Source: Nocardia rhamnosiphila NBRC 108938 (lineage in GTDB: Bacteria; Actinomycetota; Actinomycetes; Mycobacteriales; Mycobacteriaceae). Taken from it: a stretch of DNA of 64,000 nt. The notes below the pieces were generated by a model. It ran no database searches and had not been told where the DNA came from. It saw nothing but the letters and a program-made list of their open reading frames with translations. Made by a program: the position numbers and the translations under genes. Each line of letters starts with the position of its first letter. Positions within the stretch are counted from its first letter, which is position 1. Where the stretch lies: NCBI RefSeq assembly GCF_000720425.1, contig NZ_JOAJ01000015.1:1-64000 (forward strand), written 5' to 3'. This document shows, one piece after another, positions 30,033 to 38,994 of this stretch.

Positions 30033-30692
30033 ATGGCGAAGAAGCGCAAGGTCGGCAATCTGCTGGCCCTCGCGGTGCTCGCGGTGATGCAGGACGAAGC
30101 CATGCACCGGTATCAGATCGCGGCCCGGCTGCGGGAATACGGCAAAGACCGGGACATCGATATCAAATGGGGGTCGCTGTACACGGTTGTGCAGAACCTG
30201 GCCAAAGCCGGTTTCCTCGAGGTGGTGGGCAGTGAGCGCGAGGGGGCGCGGCCCGAGCGGGTGATCTATCGGATCACCGCGGCCGGACGTCGCGAACTCA
30301 TCGACTGGACCCGGGAACTGATCGCGGAACCGGAACCCGAGCGTGGCCGGTTCGTCGCGGGCCTGTCGATTCTGGCGGTGCTGCCGCCGGAGGACGTGGC
30401 CGAACTGCTGGGCCGCCGGCTGGCCGCACTGGACGAGCAGATCGCGCAGGTGCGCGCGGAGTTCGCCCAGCTCGCCGGCACCTTGCCGCGGCTCTTCCTC
30501 ATCGAATCCGAGTACGGGCTCACCGTGCTCGAGGCCGAGGCGGAGTGGACCAGGGCGTTGCGCGCCGAGTTGGTCGAGGGCACCTTCCCCGATCTGGCGG
30601 AATGGCGGGCCTGGCACCGGAACGGGCCGGGCGTGGACAGCGGGCGTGCTCGCGCGTACGTGGAGGGGGCTGGTAGCACGACGGATCAGTGA
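30033..30692 (+). CDS. PadR family transcriptional regulator
   Basis: This 219-residue protein has the PadR winged helix at residues 10-90 (NLLALAVLAVMQDEAMHRYQIA, then KWGSLYTVVQNLAKAGFLE and the YRITAAGRREL wing). The C-terminal half is an extended coiled-coil domain for dimerisation. ATG at 30033 with AAGGAGGG upstream. The gene is followed by an FAD monooxygenase, the most likely partner or target. Confidence 0.9.
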   Translation: MAKKRKVGNLLALAVLAVMQDEAMHRYQIAARLREYGKDRDIDIKWGSLYTVVQNLAKAGFLEVVGSEREGARPERVIYRITAAGRRELIDWTRELIAEPEPERGRFVAGLSILAVLPPEDVAELLGRRLAALDEQIAQVRAEFAQLAGTLPRLFLIESEYGLTVLEAEAEWTRALRAELVEGTFPDLAEWRAWHRNGPGVDSGRARAYVEGAGSTTDQ

Positions 30693-30844
30693 ACCCACCG
30701 GGCCCGATGGAGGTGCGGCAACACCACCATCGAGCTCGGATCACCGTCTCGGACCGTGCCCGCGCGCACGCACACCCGGCCACGAGTTTGGCAGAACACA
30801 GGATAACCGGGTGGGTGGACGCCGGGGTGGTTCGGCAAAGAAAA

Positions 30845-30872
30845 CGGTCCGGACCACGACGGTTCCGGACCG
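30845..30872. terminator. Hairpin between padR and the FAD monooxygenase
   Basis: A 9-bp perfect stem (CGGTCCGGA and complement) with a 10-base loop lies 50 bases before the monooxygenase start. It may be the padR terminator or an attenuator. The flanking U-run is poor. Confidence 0.5.
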
Positions 30873-30921
30873 TGCCGCCGCGGGTCGGCGGCGTCGATTC
30901 GAACTCCCGAGGAGTACTTCC

Positions 30922-32130
30922 ATGTCCGGAACAGCGACCGCCCTGGTGATCGGCGGCGGTATCGCGGGGCCCGTGGTGGCCACCGCATTGCACAAAGCGG
31001 GTATCGAGGCCCGCGTCTACGAGGCGTATCCGAGCCCCGCGTACACGATCGGCAGCGGCCTGGCCCTGGCACCGAACGGTGTCGCCGCCCTGGATGTGAT
31101 CGGAGCCGGGGACGCGGTCCGCGATATCGCGGTGCCGATCCCGCGGATGGCACTGTCGGTCGGCGCAAAGCTGCTGTCCATGCCCGTGCTGGGGGATCAG
31201 CCGCCGCTGCAACTGGTCGATCGTGGTGAACTGCACCGCGCCCTGCACGAGCGGGCGGTCGCCGCGGGGGTGCCGGTCGAATTCGGCAGGCGGCTCGAAT
31301 CGGCGGAACAGACCGCCGACGGTGTGCTCGCCCGGTTCACCGACGGCAGCACCGCCACCGCCGATGTGCTCATCGGCGCGGACGGTATCCGCTCCACCGT
31401 CCGCGGGCTGATCGATCCGGCGGCGCCGGGCCCGGAATACACCGGGATGCTCGGTTTCGGCGCGACCGTGGACTGCGCGGTCGATATCGAACCGGACACC
31501 ATCGTTTTCGCCTACGGTTCCCGGGCCTACTACCTGTACTGGAGCGCCGGTCCCGGCCGGATCGGCTGGGGAGCGAACCTGCCCAGCAAGGAGTATCTCT
31601 CACTGACCGACGCGCGCCGGATCCCCGCCGAACACTGGCTGGAGGTGCTGCGCGAAACCTACGGCGCCGACACCCCGGGCGGGCAACTGGCCCGGGCCAC
31701 CACCGCCGACCGGCTGGAAACCGTGGGCGCGTTGCACATCATGCCGCCGGTTCCGCACTGGTACCGGGGACGAATGGCGCTGGTGGGCGACGCGGTGCAC
31801 GCTCCGTCGAACAGCTCCGGTCAGGGTGCGTCGTTGGCGATCGAGAGCGCGATCGAACTGGCTCGGTGCCTGCGGGACATTCCCGAACCGGCCGAGGCGT
31901 TCGCGGCCTACGAGACGCTGCGCCGCGCTCGGGTGGAAGGTGTGGCCGCGCGCGCGGCGAAGATCAATCACAGTAAGACGCCGGGACCGGTGGCCCGCAG
32001 GATGATGCAGTGGCTGATGCCCGTCCTGGCGCGCACGGTGATGAAACCGGAGAAGACGGTCGCCACCGAGCAGCGCTACCGGATCACCTGGGACGAGCCG
32101 GTGCGCCGCACCCCGGCCTCGGCGCGGTAG
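30922..32130 (+). CDS. FAD-dependent monooxygenase
   Basis: This 402-residue class A flavin hydroxylase has the dinucleotide-binding GxGxxG near the start (VIGGGIAGPV), the DG motif region (LIGADGIRSTVR) and the FAD ribityl-binding GD motif (LVGDAVHAPSN). Such enzymes hydroxylate aromatic compounds, quinones or antibiotics. The substrate cannot be told. ATG at 30922 with GAGGAG upstream. A very strong terminator follows. Confidence 0.92.
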   Translation: MSGTATALVIGGGIAGPVVATALHKAGIEARVYEAYPSPAYTIGSGLALAPNGVAALDVIGAGDAVRDIAVPIPRMALSVGAKLLSMPVLGDQPPLQLVDRGELHRALHERAVAAGVPVEFGRRLESAEQTADGVLARFTDGSTATADVLIGADGIRSTVRGLIDPAAPGPEYTGMLGFGATVDCAVDIEPDTIVFAYGSRAYYLYWSAGPGRIGWGANLPSKEYLSLTDARRIPAEHWLEVLRETYGADTPGGQLARATTADRLETVGALHIMPPVPHWYRGRMALVGDAVHAPSNSSGQGASLAIESAIELARCLRDIPEPAEAFAAYETLRRARVEGVAARAAKINHSKTPGPVARRMMQWLMPVLARTVMKPEKTVATEQRYRITWDEPVRRTPASAR

Positions 32131-32131
32131 C

Positions 32132-32174
32132 CGAACGGCCCGGCGGCGAGAAACCCTCGCCGCCGGGCCGTTCG
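32132..32174. terminator. Strong bidirectional terminator
   Basis: A 19-bp perfect stem (CGAACGGCCCGGCGGCGAG and complement) with the loop AAACC begins two bases after the monooxygenase stop and ends nine bases before a convergent gene. Confidence 0.9.
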
Positions 32175-32182
32175 ACCGGTCG

Positions 32183-32407
32183 TCAGCATTCGAAGGGGAT
32201 CGTGTTTCCCGCGGCGTCGCGGGCCCCGATGCCCTTCACTATCGCTTCCTCGAGTTCCGCGACCGATTTCCAGGTGCGCGGCTCGTCGTCGTCCAGATTG
32301 CCGATCGTGTACCAGTCCTCGGTCTCCCGATAGCGGACGAGACCGAAACCCCCGGGATCGACGGTGATGTCGAGATCGCCGGAGATGGTGCCCTCTTCGC
32401 GGGTCAT
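32183..32407 (-). CDS. Small hypothetical protein
   Basis: This protein of 74 residues (75 if the upstream GTG is used) is acidic and soluble. It carries VRYRETEDWYTIGNLDD and ends in TIPFEC. I do not recognise a family. It stops 9 bases from a strong terminator and lies downstream of the lipoprotein gene on the same strand, with 35 bases between, so it may be its operon partner. Confidence 0.65.
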   Translation of the reverse strand: MTREEGTISGDLDITVDPGGFGLVRYRETEDWYTIGNLDDDEPRTWKSVAELEEAIVKGIGARDAAGNTIPFEC

Positions 32408-32442
32408 CACCGATGCCGAGGCGGGTAACTCGATGACTTCGG

Positions 32443-33231
32443 CTATTTGAACTCACCCCGTTCGACGCAGTCGTCCACCGCGGTACGCAGTGCGGTCTGT
32501 TCCTCTGGGTCAACGCTCAGGCCGTACTTTAGCTTGACCTGCACATAATGCGAGACATAGCCACACCGGAAACTTCCCGGCGGCAGATAGTGCGCCGCGT
32601 CCTGGTCGCCTTTGGAACGGTTCGCCGACGGATCGGAGGCGATGAGGTTCAGCGCGTCGTTGGCGATCCGGCGCCGGGTGTCGGTGTCGAGATCCTTGGC
32701 ACCCGACCGCCAGGCCTCGGCCAGCGGCACGATGTGCTCGGCGTCGACACTCTTGGCCTCGACGATGAACTTGTACGGCTTGAGTTTCCCGGTCTTGCTG
32801 TCCATGACGCCGTAGGCGTCCTGCCAGCCGCCGCCTGTGCCGATCTTCAGATCGCAGGTCTTCGGATCGAGGCTCACCTCGCCGGTGGCGTCGCGCAGCA
32901 TCATCACCTCGCGGGTGGTGCATTTGAGGTATTGGGCGAATTCCGGCCCGAAGCCGTGTTCGGGTTCGTTGTTGTCCCAGTGCGGGAACTTCTCCCGGCT
33001 GTACCCGGCCATTCCGACCTCGGCCTGCACCGGCAGCTTGTCGAGCGCGGACCGTATTTCGGCGGCGGTGCCGGCGACCGATTTCGCGGCGCCGGCGGCG
33101 GGATCGGTCGGGCTGGGACTACAGCCCTGCAGGAGAAAGCCCGCGACCAGGGCTATCGCGATCAGCACGGGGACAACGAGGGCGGCGAACCTGCGGGCCG
33201 GGGCGGGCAGGGCAGAAAGCAGCGAGTTCAT
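32443..33231 (-). CDS. Exported HNH-family (DUF1524-like) lipoprotein
   Basis: This 262-residue protein has a hydrophobic signal (VVPVLIAIALVAGFLLQGC) with lipobox Cys37, so it is probably anchored outside the membrane. The mature part carries EHIVPLAEAW, then NLIASDPSANRSKGDQD, the HNH-like core of the DUF1524 family. Several cysteines (CTTRE, KTCDL, FRCGY, DDCVE) could form disulfides. Nuclease activity in the envelope is inference. Partner or target unknown. Confidence 0.82.
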   Translation of the reverse strand: MNSLLSALPAPARRFAALVVPVLIAIALVAGFLLQGCSPSPTDPAAGAAKSVAGTAAEIRSALDKLPVQAEVGMAGYSREKFPHWDNNEPEHGFGPEFAQYLKCTTREVMMLRDATGEVSLDPKTCDLKIGTGGGWQDAYGVMDSKTGKLKPYKFIVEAKSVDAEHIVPLAEAWRSGAKDLDTDTRRRIANDALNLIASDPSANRSKGDQDAAHYLPPGSFRCGYVSHYVQVKLKYGLSVDPEEQTALRTAVDDCVERGEFK

Positions 33232-33788
33232 CGCCGGACCTCCGCGAATCGATGGGGGAGGGCCGCGCGGCCCGCTTCGTGTTCATTTGCTGTGCGCTTC
33301 AACGAGATTCCTTGCCGAGGTGCCGGGATATGCCGAGCGTCAAGCTACCGGCCGGTCAGCTAACCGAAAGCTACTGTCCGGTGTGAGATTCGGCATACCT
33401 GGGCGGGAGTACCCGATGAGGGAGCGGGGTATTCCTCTTCCGTCTGGAAGGGCACCACCCCCGAGTCGCCGTGCCGGCGCCGACTCGGGGGTGGCCGTGT
33501 CACGGGCGCTGGATCCGGTGCGAGTCGCGGGCCGGTTGTCCGGACCGGCGATCACGACGCACCGCGGGGCTTGATGAGGGGTAGACCCGAGGTCTTTCCG
33601 CACCGGTACGCTCGCCGTGACGTTCTGGGGGCCGGATATGATCCGGCCGGTTCTCGATATGCAGCTGTAGGTGTCCGGCAGTCGGCCGGTATTCCGGCTC
33701 CCGGTGTACGCCGATCCGCCGTCAGGTGAAAAGCATAGGGAATTCCCATGATTGGGAGCGAGTCGGGTCGCGTCGGTGGATCGCGGTG
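33232..33788. other. Intergenic region with hairpins
   Basis: This 557-base gap lies between the lipoprotein gene and phoU. It holds a 14-bp perfect stem at 33455-33494, an 8-bp stem around ATG at 33630-33648 and the palindrome GGGAATTCCC at 33738-33747. No gene is supported. Confidence 0.55.
33455..33494. terminator. Hairpin with 14-bp perfect stem
   Basis: Arms CCACCCCCGAGTCG and its complement flank a 12-base loop. It lies 295 bases beyond phoU and 224 before the lipoprotein start, so it may end the phoU transcript or protect that region. Confidence 0.55.
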
Positions 33789-34466
33789 TCATTCCGCGAT
33801 GTCGGCGTCCTCGTCGTCGGGGTGGATCTGGGCAGTCGGCGGGACGCCGGTGTCCAGGAAATGGATCAGCCGCTCGATGCGCTCGGTGTGGTCCAGGGTC
33901 CGGGCCAGTTTGTGACCGATGAGGGCCAGTGTGATCGTGGTTTCGGTGGCGGTGTCCCCGGTCGTGGACAGCGCGTTGTGCAGTTTCCGGTTCAGGGTCT
34001 GCATGGTGTCCGCGCCGGTGTCGTCGGCGGGGGTGTGCCGGCCGCGGGTGACGGCGCGCTGGGCCCGGGCGGTGCATTCCGCGGTGAGGCCGGCCATCTG
34101 CGCCAGGACATCGAGGACCGGCGGCGGGGCGATGGGGTCGGGATGGGTGCGGTACACCTGATCGGCGACCCGGCTGAACAGCCGGCCGATCCGGGACAGC
34201 TCACCCGCGATCTGGATCGCGGTCACCACATGGCGTAGGTCGCGGGCGACCGGTGCCTGTAGCGCCAGCAGGACGACGGTGCGCGCTTCGCAGGCGCCGT
34301 ACATCGTCTGGAGTCGTTCGTCGAGGGCGAAGACCTCGTAGGTGGCGGCGAGGTCGGCCCCGACGACGGCATCGGTCACACGTTCGGCCGCTTCATGGGT
34401 GATACGGCACATCTGTGTCAGATCCGCGGTCAACGCGACGAGCTCGTTGGTGAACTGAGTTCGCAC
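33789..34466 (-). CDS. phoU: PhoU-like protein with altered metal motifs
   Basis: This 225-residue all-helical protein matches PhoU, the negative regulator of phosphate import. The two PhoU repeats are visible, but the usual metal-binding ERIGD/ERIAD motifs read SRIGR and ERIER here, with Asp replaced by Arg in both. The start is probably GTG at 34466 (RTQFTNEL), the standard PhoU N terminus; an ATG at 34484 is possible. No pst genes are adjacent. Confidence 0.85.
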   Translation of the reverse strand: MRTQFTNELVALTADLTQMCRITHEAAERVTDAVVGADLAATYEVFALDERLQTMYGACEARTVVLLALQAPVARDLRHVVTAIQIAGELSRIGRLFSRVADQVYRTHPDPIAPPPVLDVLAQMAGLTAECTARAQRAVTRGRHTPADDTGADTMQTLNRKLHNALSTTGDTATETTITLALIGHKLARTLDHTERIERLIHFLDTGVPPTAQIHPDDEDADIAE

Positions 34467-34571
34467 GGGGGAATTGTCGCCCATGGCGCGCGCTCCGGTC
34501 GAATGAACCGACGATTCCTTCGGCCGGTTGTTTTGCGGGCGCGTCGCGGACGCCGGTGTTACCGTCGCCAC

Positions 34572-34967
34572 ATGACCGATATGCGGCGTATGAAACATCG
34601 CATTGTCACCACTTTTCAGCGGCATGTGGCCAATCCGCTGAACCGGAAGCGGTCGGCGCAGCAGTTGCTGGAGACCACGGGCCGGGTGAGCGGGGCACCC
34701 CGGGTCGTGCCGGTCGGCGGCCGGCGGACCGGTAACGAGTTCTGGTTCGTCTCGGAGTTCGGGGACCGCTCGGACTATGTGCGCAATATCCGCGCGAACA
34801 ACCGGGTCCGGGTGCGGTTGCGCGGCGAATGGCTGCCCGGTACCGCGCACCTGCTGCCCGATGACGACGCGGTGCGCAGGTTGTCTTCGCTACCGCGTGG
34901 CAACAGTGCCGCGGTGCGCGTCATGGGTACCGATCTGCTGACGATTCGCGTCGATTTCGACAGCTGA
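34572..34967 (+). CDS. F420-dependent nitroreductase/quinone reductase family protein (Ddn-like)
   Basis: This 131-residue split-barrel protein shows the family course: RVSGAPRVVPVGGRRTGNE, FWFVSEFGDRSDYVRNI, then NNRVRVRLRGEW and the LP-rich end. Family members use deazaflavin F420 to reduce quinones or nitro compounds. ATG at 34572. It is divergent from phoU and precedes the mce operon by 273 bases. Confidence 0.88.
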   Translation: MTDMRRMKHRIVTTFQRHVANPLNRKRSAQQLLETTGRVSGAPRVVPVGGRRTGNEFWFVSEFGDRSDYVRNIRANNRVRVRLRGEWLPGTAHLLPDDDAVRRLSSLPRGNSAAVRVMGTDLLTIRVDFDS

Positions 34968-35240
34968 GGATATTCGCGAATATTCGTGCGCACCGCACCG
35001 GAACATTCGGTGAAACGTGTACTGATTCGCTGCGGATAATCTCGTGACGGATCGCATCGTCTCCAGAAATTGATGTGTGCAACGGCTTTGTCGTGTTCAC
35101 TGTCACACCGTCGCGGATTTGTCCGTCACCGTGCGTAACGATTAGCTTCCTCTCCGTTGGCATCGATGCCGGACCGGAGAGATCACACGCATGAATTTCG
35201 CAACAATCCGTCCCGCGAGAGCGGTACCTGGATCTCGGCC

Positions 35241-36128
35241 ATGAACTCCGAGCGCCATACCGCGGCGATCGATTCCGGGACCCGATCCGATTCCGCCGAA
35301 CTCTCGCGAAATCCCTCCGCGCGAGAAATCGTCCAGCAGAATTTCTCGGGCACCATTGTGTCCTCGCTGCGCACCTTCGGCCGCGCGGTCGGCATGGCCC
35401 GGGCATCGGTCACCGGCGCGGCGTCGGATGTGGCGCGCGGCCGGTTCCAGTGGCAGGAGATGCTGACCCAGGCGTGGCGGCTGGTCACGGTCACCGCCTT
35501 CCCGGCGATTCTGATGGCGATCCCGTTCGGGGTGATCGTCTCGGTGCAGGTCGGCAACCTCATCCACAACCTCGGCGCCGATTCGCTGCTCGGCGCCACC
35601 GGCGGCCTCGGCGTCATCAAACAGGGCGCGCCCATGGCCACCGGATTCCTGCTGGGCGGCGCGGGTGCCGCGGCCATCGCGGCCGATCTCGGCGCCCGGA
35701 CGATCCGCGAGGAGATCGACGCCCTGCACACCATGGGTATCAGCCCGGTGCACCGGCTGGTGATACCCCGGATGGTGGCGATGCTGCTGGTCGCGCCACT
35801 GCTCAATATCCTGGTGATCTTCGTCGGCGTCATCGCCGGATACCTGGTCGCGATCGGCGGGCAGGGCGTGACGCCCGGGTCCTACTGGGCGACCTTCGGC
35901 TCCTTCACCACCGCCGCCGACGTCTGGGTCTCCCTGCTCAAAGCACTCATCTTCGGATTCCTGGTGGTGATCATCGCCTGCCAGCGCGGTCTGGAGGCCA
36001 AGGGCGGGCCGCGCGGTGTCGCCGACGCGGTGAACGCCGCGGTGGTGCTGTCGGTGGTGTCGATCGTCATCGTGAATCTGGCCATGACCCAGGTGACCGC
36101 CATGTTCCTCCCGACCAGGCTGGCGTGA
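35241..36128 (+). CDS. yrbEA: Mce ABC permease YrbE (A subunit)
   Basis: This 295-residue MlaE-type permease has about five to six membrane segments (MAIPFGVIVSVQVGNLIHN, GFLLGGAGAAAIAADLGART and others) and the EEIDALHTMGI signature. It is the first gene of the operon. The ATG at 35241 is chosen; an upstream start at 35166 cannot be excluded. It probably pairs with YrbEB and an unlinked MceG ATPase to import lipids or sterols. Confidence 0.94.
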   Translation: MNSERHTAAIDSGTRSDSAELSRNPSAREIVQQNFSGTIVSSLRTFGRAVGMARASVTGAASDVARGRFQWQEMLTQAWRLVTVTAFPAILMAIPFGVIVSVQVGNLIHNLGADSLLGATGGLGVIKQGAPMATGFLLGGAGAAAIAADLGARTIREEIDALHTMGISPVHRLVIPRMVAMLLVAPLLNILVIFVGVIAGYLVAIGGQGVTPGSYWATFGSFTTAADVWVSLLKALIFGFLVVIIACQRGLEAKGGPRGVADAVNAAVVLSVVSIVIVNLAMTQVTAMFLPTRLA

Positions 36129-36994
36129 TGGCCGCGACCTCCTACGCCCCGAAGGGGCTCGGCTTCCTGGCGCGGTATTTCCGGCGCGGCAGCCGGATCC
36201 TGGGCGCGGTCGATTCGCTCGGCTTCGTGCTGGTGTTCTGTTGGCAGGTGCTGTCCTCGATCCCGCTGGCGTTGAAGCGCTACCGGGGCGAGACCCTGCG
36301 CGTCATCACCAATATGACCTGGGGCCGCGGTTCGGTGATCGTCGGCGGCGGGACCGTGCCCATGATGATCGTGCTGGGTCTGGTGATCGGCGCGTCGATC
36401 GGCGTGGAATCGTTCGCCACCCTGGACATGCTGGGAATGGGCCCGGTGACCGGTATCGTCTCGGCGTTCGCGACGACGCGCGAGCTGGCCCCCATCGCCG
36501 CCGCGGTGGGGTTCGCCGCGCAGGCCGGCTGCCGGATCACCGCGGAGATCGGCTCCATGCGGATTTCCGAGGAGATCGACGCCATCGAGGCACTGGGTCT
36601 GCGGTCGGTACCATTCGTGGTGACCACCCGGGTCATCGCCGGGGCCATCGCCATCGTGCCGACCTTCCTGATCGCGCTGATCGGTTCGTATTTCGCCTGC
36701 CGCGGCCTGATCACCCTGGTGCACGGCCAGTCCGCCGGGGTCTACGACCACTACTTCTTCCAGTTCATCGCCGGGTTCGACATCGTCGCGGCGACGGTGA
36801 AGGTCGCCGTCTTCGGCATCGTGGTGATCTGTGTGCACAGCTATTACGGCTTCTTCGCCACCGGCGGTCCCGAAGGTGTCGGTATCGCCTCGGGCCGGGC
36901 CGTCCGCGCCAGTTTCGTCGCCATCATCGCCATCGATATGGTGCTGACCCTCCTGCTGTGGGGATTCGACTCGGCGATCAGCTTCACGGGATAG
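36128..36994 (+). CDS. yrbEB: Mce ABC permease YrbE (B subunit)
   Basis: This 288-residue permease pairs with YrbEA. The EEIDAIEALGLRSVPF signature is present, and the start ATG overlaps the TGA of the previous gene by one base. Membrane segments are visible at MMIVLGLVIGASIG, AIVPTFLIALIGS and IIAIDMVLTLLLWG. It ends six bases before mceA. Confidence 0.95.
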   Translation: MAATSYAPKGLGFLARYFRRGSRILGAVDSLGFVLVFCWQVLSSIPLALKRYRGETLRVITNMTWGRGSVIVGGGTVPMMIVLGLVIGASIGVESFATLDMLGMGPVTGIVSAFATTRELAPIAAAVGFAAQAGCRITAEIGSMRISEEIDAIEALGLRSVPFVVTTRVIAGAIAIVPTFLIALIGSYFACRGLITLVHGQSAGVYDHYFFQFIAGFDIVAATVKVAVFGIVVICVHSYYGFFATGGPEGVGIASGRAVRASFVAIIAIDMVLTLLLWGFDSAISFTG

Positions 36995-37000
36995 GGACAG

Positions 37001-37993
37001 ATGCCGAAGTACGGAATGCCCGGGGTCGCCGCCGATCCGCGCAGTGCGCGGCGGGTCGGCGCTGTCGTGGTCGCGCTCGTGGTGGTGCTCGTCCTGGCCG
37101 GGTACGGGTACCGGGAGCTGACCGGGGACGACGGATTGCGTATCGCGCTGCGGACCGAACAGGTCGGGGACGGTGTGGTGGCCGGCACGCTGGTGCGGAT
37201 CGACGGTGTCCAGGTCGGTGCGGTCACCGATATCGAGCCCGCCGGGCGGGGCACCCAGGAGATCGGGCTGGCCCTGGACCGCGACCGCCTGCACGGTATC
37301 GACGACAGCATGCTGGTGGACTACGCGCCCGCCAACCTGTTCGGTATCAGCGAGATCGAACTGCGGCCGGGCGCGGGCGGCGCGCCCCTGGAATCCGGCG
37401 CGGTGGTCGATCTGACCGGACGCCGGGCCGCCGATGTGTACGACGCGACCATGGGGGCGCTGCTGCGCAGCCTCTCGCAGACCGGTGACACGGTGTTCAC
37501 ACCCGATATGGCCATGGTGATCTCGCAGGCGGCCGCCGATGTGAAGGCATTCACCCCGCTGGCCGAGGCGCTGATCACCGCGGGCCGGGTGATCGCCGAC
37601 CATCAGTCCATGCCGGCGAACGAACTGGTCGGGCGGCTCGGTCCGGCATTCGAGGGCGGCGGCCAGTTCGCCGGCGCCACCATCGAGGTACTCGACCAGA
37701 TCGTCGATATCGATGTGCTGCGCACCGACCGCGCCGACTACGACGCGGGCGTCGAGGCGCTCACCGGCGATATCCTGCCGGGTCTGGCCGCCACCGCGCA
37801 CAGCGCCGGGCAGCTGTCCGGATACACCGACGCGCTTGCGCCGACCCTGAACCTGCTGTCGCTGGCCGTGCCGGACCCGCAGCAGTCCGCCGCCGACCTG
37901 CGTACCCTGCTCACCCGCTTGGGGCTCGCGCTCGAGGAAGGTCCCGACGGGCCGGTGCTCGATCTGGACGTGGAGCTGGGAGGTGCGCGATGA
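37001..37993 (+). CDS. mceA: Mce family protein A
   Basis: This 330-residue protein has one N-terminal membrane anchor (VVVALVVVLVLAGYGY) and an MCE/MlaD domain (VVAGTLVRIDGVQVGAV) followed by the helical Mce tail. It is the first of six subunits that probably form a hetero-hexameric lipid tunnel across the periplasm. No ortholog identity to a given mce locus is claimed. Confidence 0.94.
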   Translation: MPKYGMPGVAADPRSARRVGAVVVALVVVLVLAGYGYRELTGDDGLRIALRTEQVGDGVVAGTLVRIDGVQVGAVTDIEPAGRGTQEIGLALDRDRLHGIDDSMLVDYAPANLFGISEIELRPGAGGAPLESGAVVDLTGRRAADVYDATMGALLRSLSQTGDTVFTPDMAMVISQAAADVKAFTPLAEALITAGRVIADHQSMPANELVGRLGPAFEGGGQFAGATIEVLDQIVDIDVLRTDRADYDAGVEALTGDILPGLAATAHSAGQLSGYTDALAPTLNLLSLAVPDPQQSAADLRTLLTRLGLALEEGPDGPVLDLDVELGGAR

Positions 37994-38994
37994 CCGCACG
38001 CCGCGCCGCTTGGCGGCTGGCCCTGTTCGCCGGAGTGATGGGCCTGGTGCTGGCACTGGTGATCGGCGCCATCGAACGACCCGTGGACGGTGAGACCGAA
38101 ACCCATCACGCGCTGTTCACCGATGCCAACGGCCTGAAGACCGGTGACGACGTCCGGATGTTCGGGGTGCAGGTCGGCAAGGTGGAGGCCGTGACGCTGG
38201 AGGGCGACCGGGCGAAGGTTCGTCTGACGGTCACCACCGACACCCCGGTCTACGACAACAGCACGCTGGCCATCCGGTACCAGAACCTCACCGGCCAGCG
38301 CTATATCGACCTGCAACAGCAGCCGAACGCCGGTACCCGGCTCGTCGGCGGATCGACCATCGGCCCGGAACAGACCGTCCCGTCGTTCGATGTGACCAGC
38401 CTGTTCAACGGTCTGCAACCGGTGCTGGCGACCCTCTCGCCGGAGGCTCTCAACCAGCTGACCGAGAGCCTGCTCGCGGTGATCGAGGGCGACGGCGCCG
38501 GTATCGGGCCCGCCTTGGACGCCATCGGCACACTGAGCGAATACGTGGGCGACCGGCAGCAGGTGATCGGCACCCTGGTCCGGAACATGTCGGATTTGTC
38601 CGACCGGGTGGGTGGCCGCCTCTATCATCTGGTGCCGCTGCTGGCCCGGCTCACCGATATCTTCCAGGCGCTCCAGCGCAATGTCGGCGGGCTGGCCGAT
38701 TTCGCGATGAGCGCGCCCTCGGTGCTCGAACCGGTGGACCGGCTGCTGGCCGCGGCCGGACTGACCCCGGAGATGGGTCCCGATATCGACGCCATGATCC
38801 GCGCCCTGTTCCCCGACCCGCAGCAGGCCGTCGATGTCTTCGGCCGGCTGCCCGGGTTGCTGGCCGCGGTGGACACATCCTTCCCTCGGACGCCGGCGGG
38901 GTTCCGTCCGGAGTGCAGTAAGGGTACGGCCGAGGTACCGGCTCCGGTGCGGGTGCTGATCGGCGGACAGCGGGTGGCGATATGCAACGGGTGA
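37990..38994 (+). CDS. mceB: Mce family protein B
   Basis: This 334-residue protein has an N-terminal anchor and an MlaD domain (ANGLKTGDDVRMFGVQVGKV). Two Cys near the C terminus (FRPECSK and VAICNG) are typical of MceB. Its start overlaps mceA by four bases (ATGA). Confidence 0.94.
   Translation: MTARRAAWRLALFAGVMGLVLALVIGAIERPVDGETETHHALFTDANGLKTGDDVRMFGVQVGKVEAVTLEGDRAKVRLTVTTDTPVYDNSTLAIRYQNLTGQRYIDLQQQPNAGTRLVGGSTIGPEQTVPSFDVTSLFNGLQPVLATLSPEALNQLTESLLAVIEGDGAGIGPALDAIGTLSEYVGDRQQVIGTLVRNMSDLSDRVGGRLYHLVPLLARLTDIFQALQRNVGGLADFAMSAPSVLEPVDRLLAAAGLTPEMGPDIDAMIRALFPDPQQAVDVFGRLPGLLAAVDTSFPRTPAGFRPECSKGTAEVPAPVRVLIGGQRVAICNG

Noticed and set aside
30343..30921. Extension of the monooxygenase through padR
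   Set aside because: It is the shadow frame of padR; the flavoprotein begins at 30922.
33552..33749. Short minus-strand frame downstream of phoU
   Set aside because: No similarity and it overlaps hairpins; not a gene.
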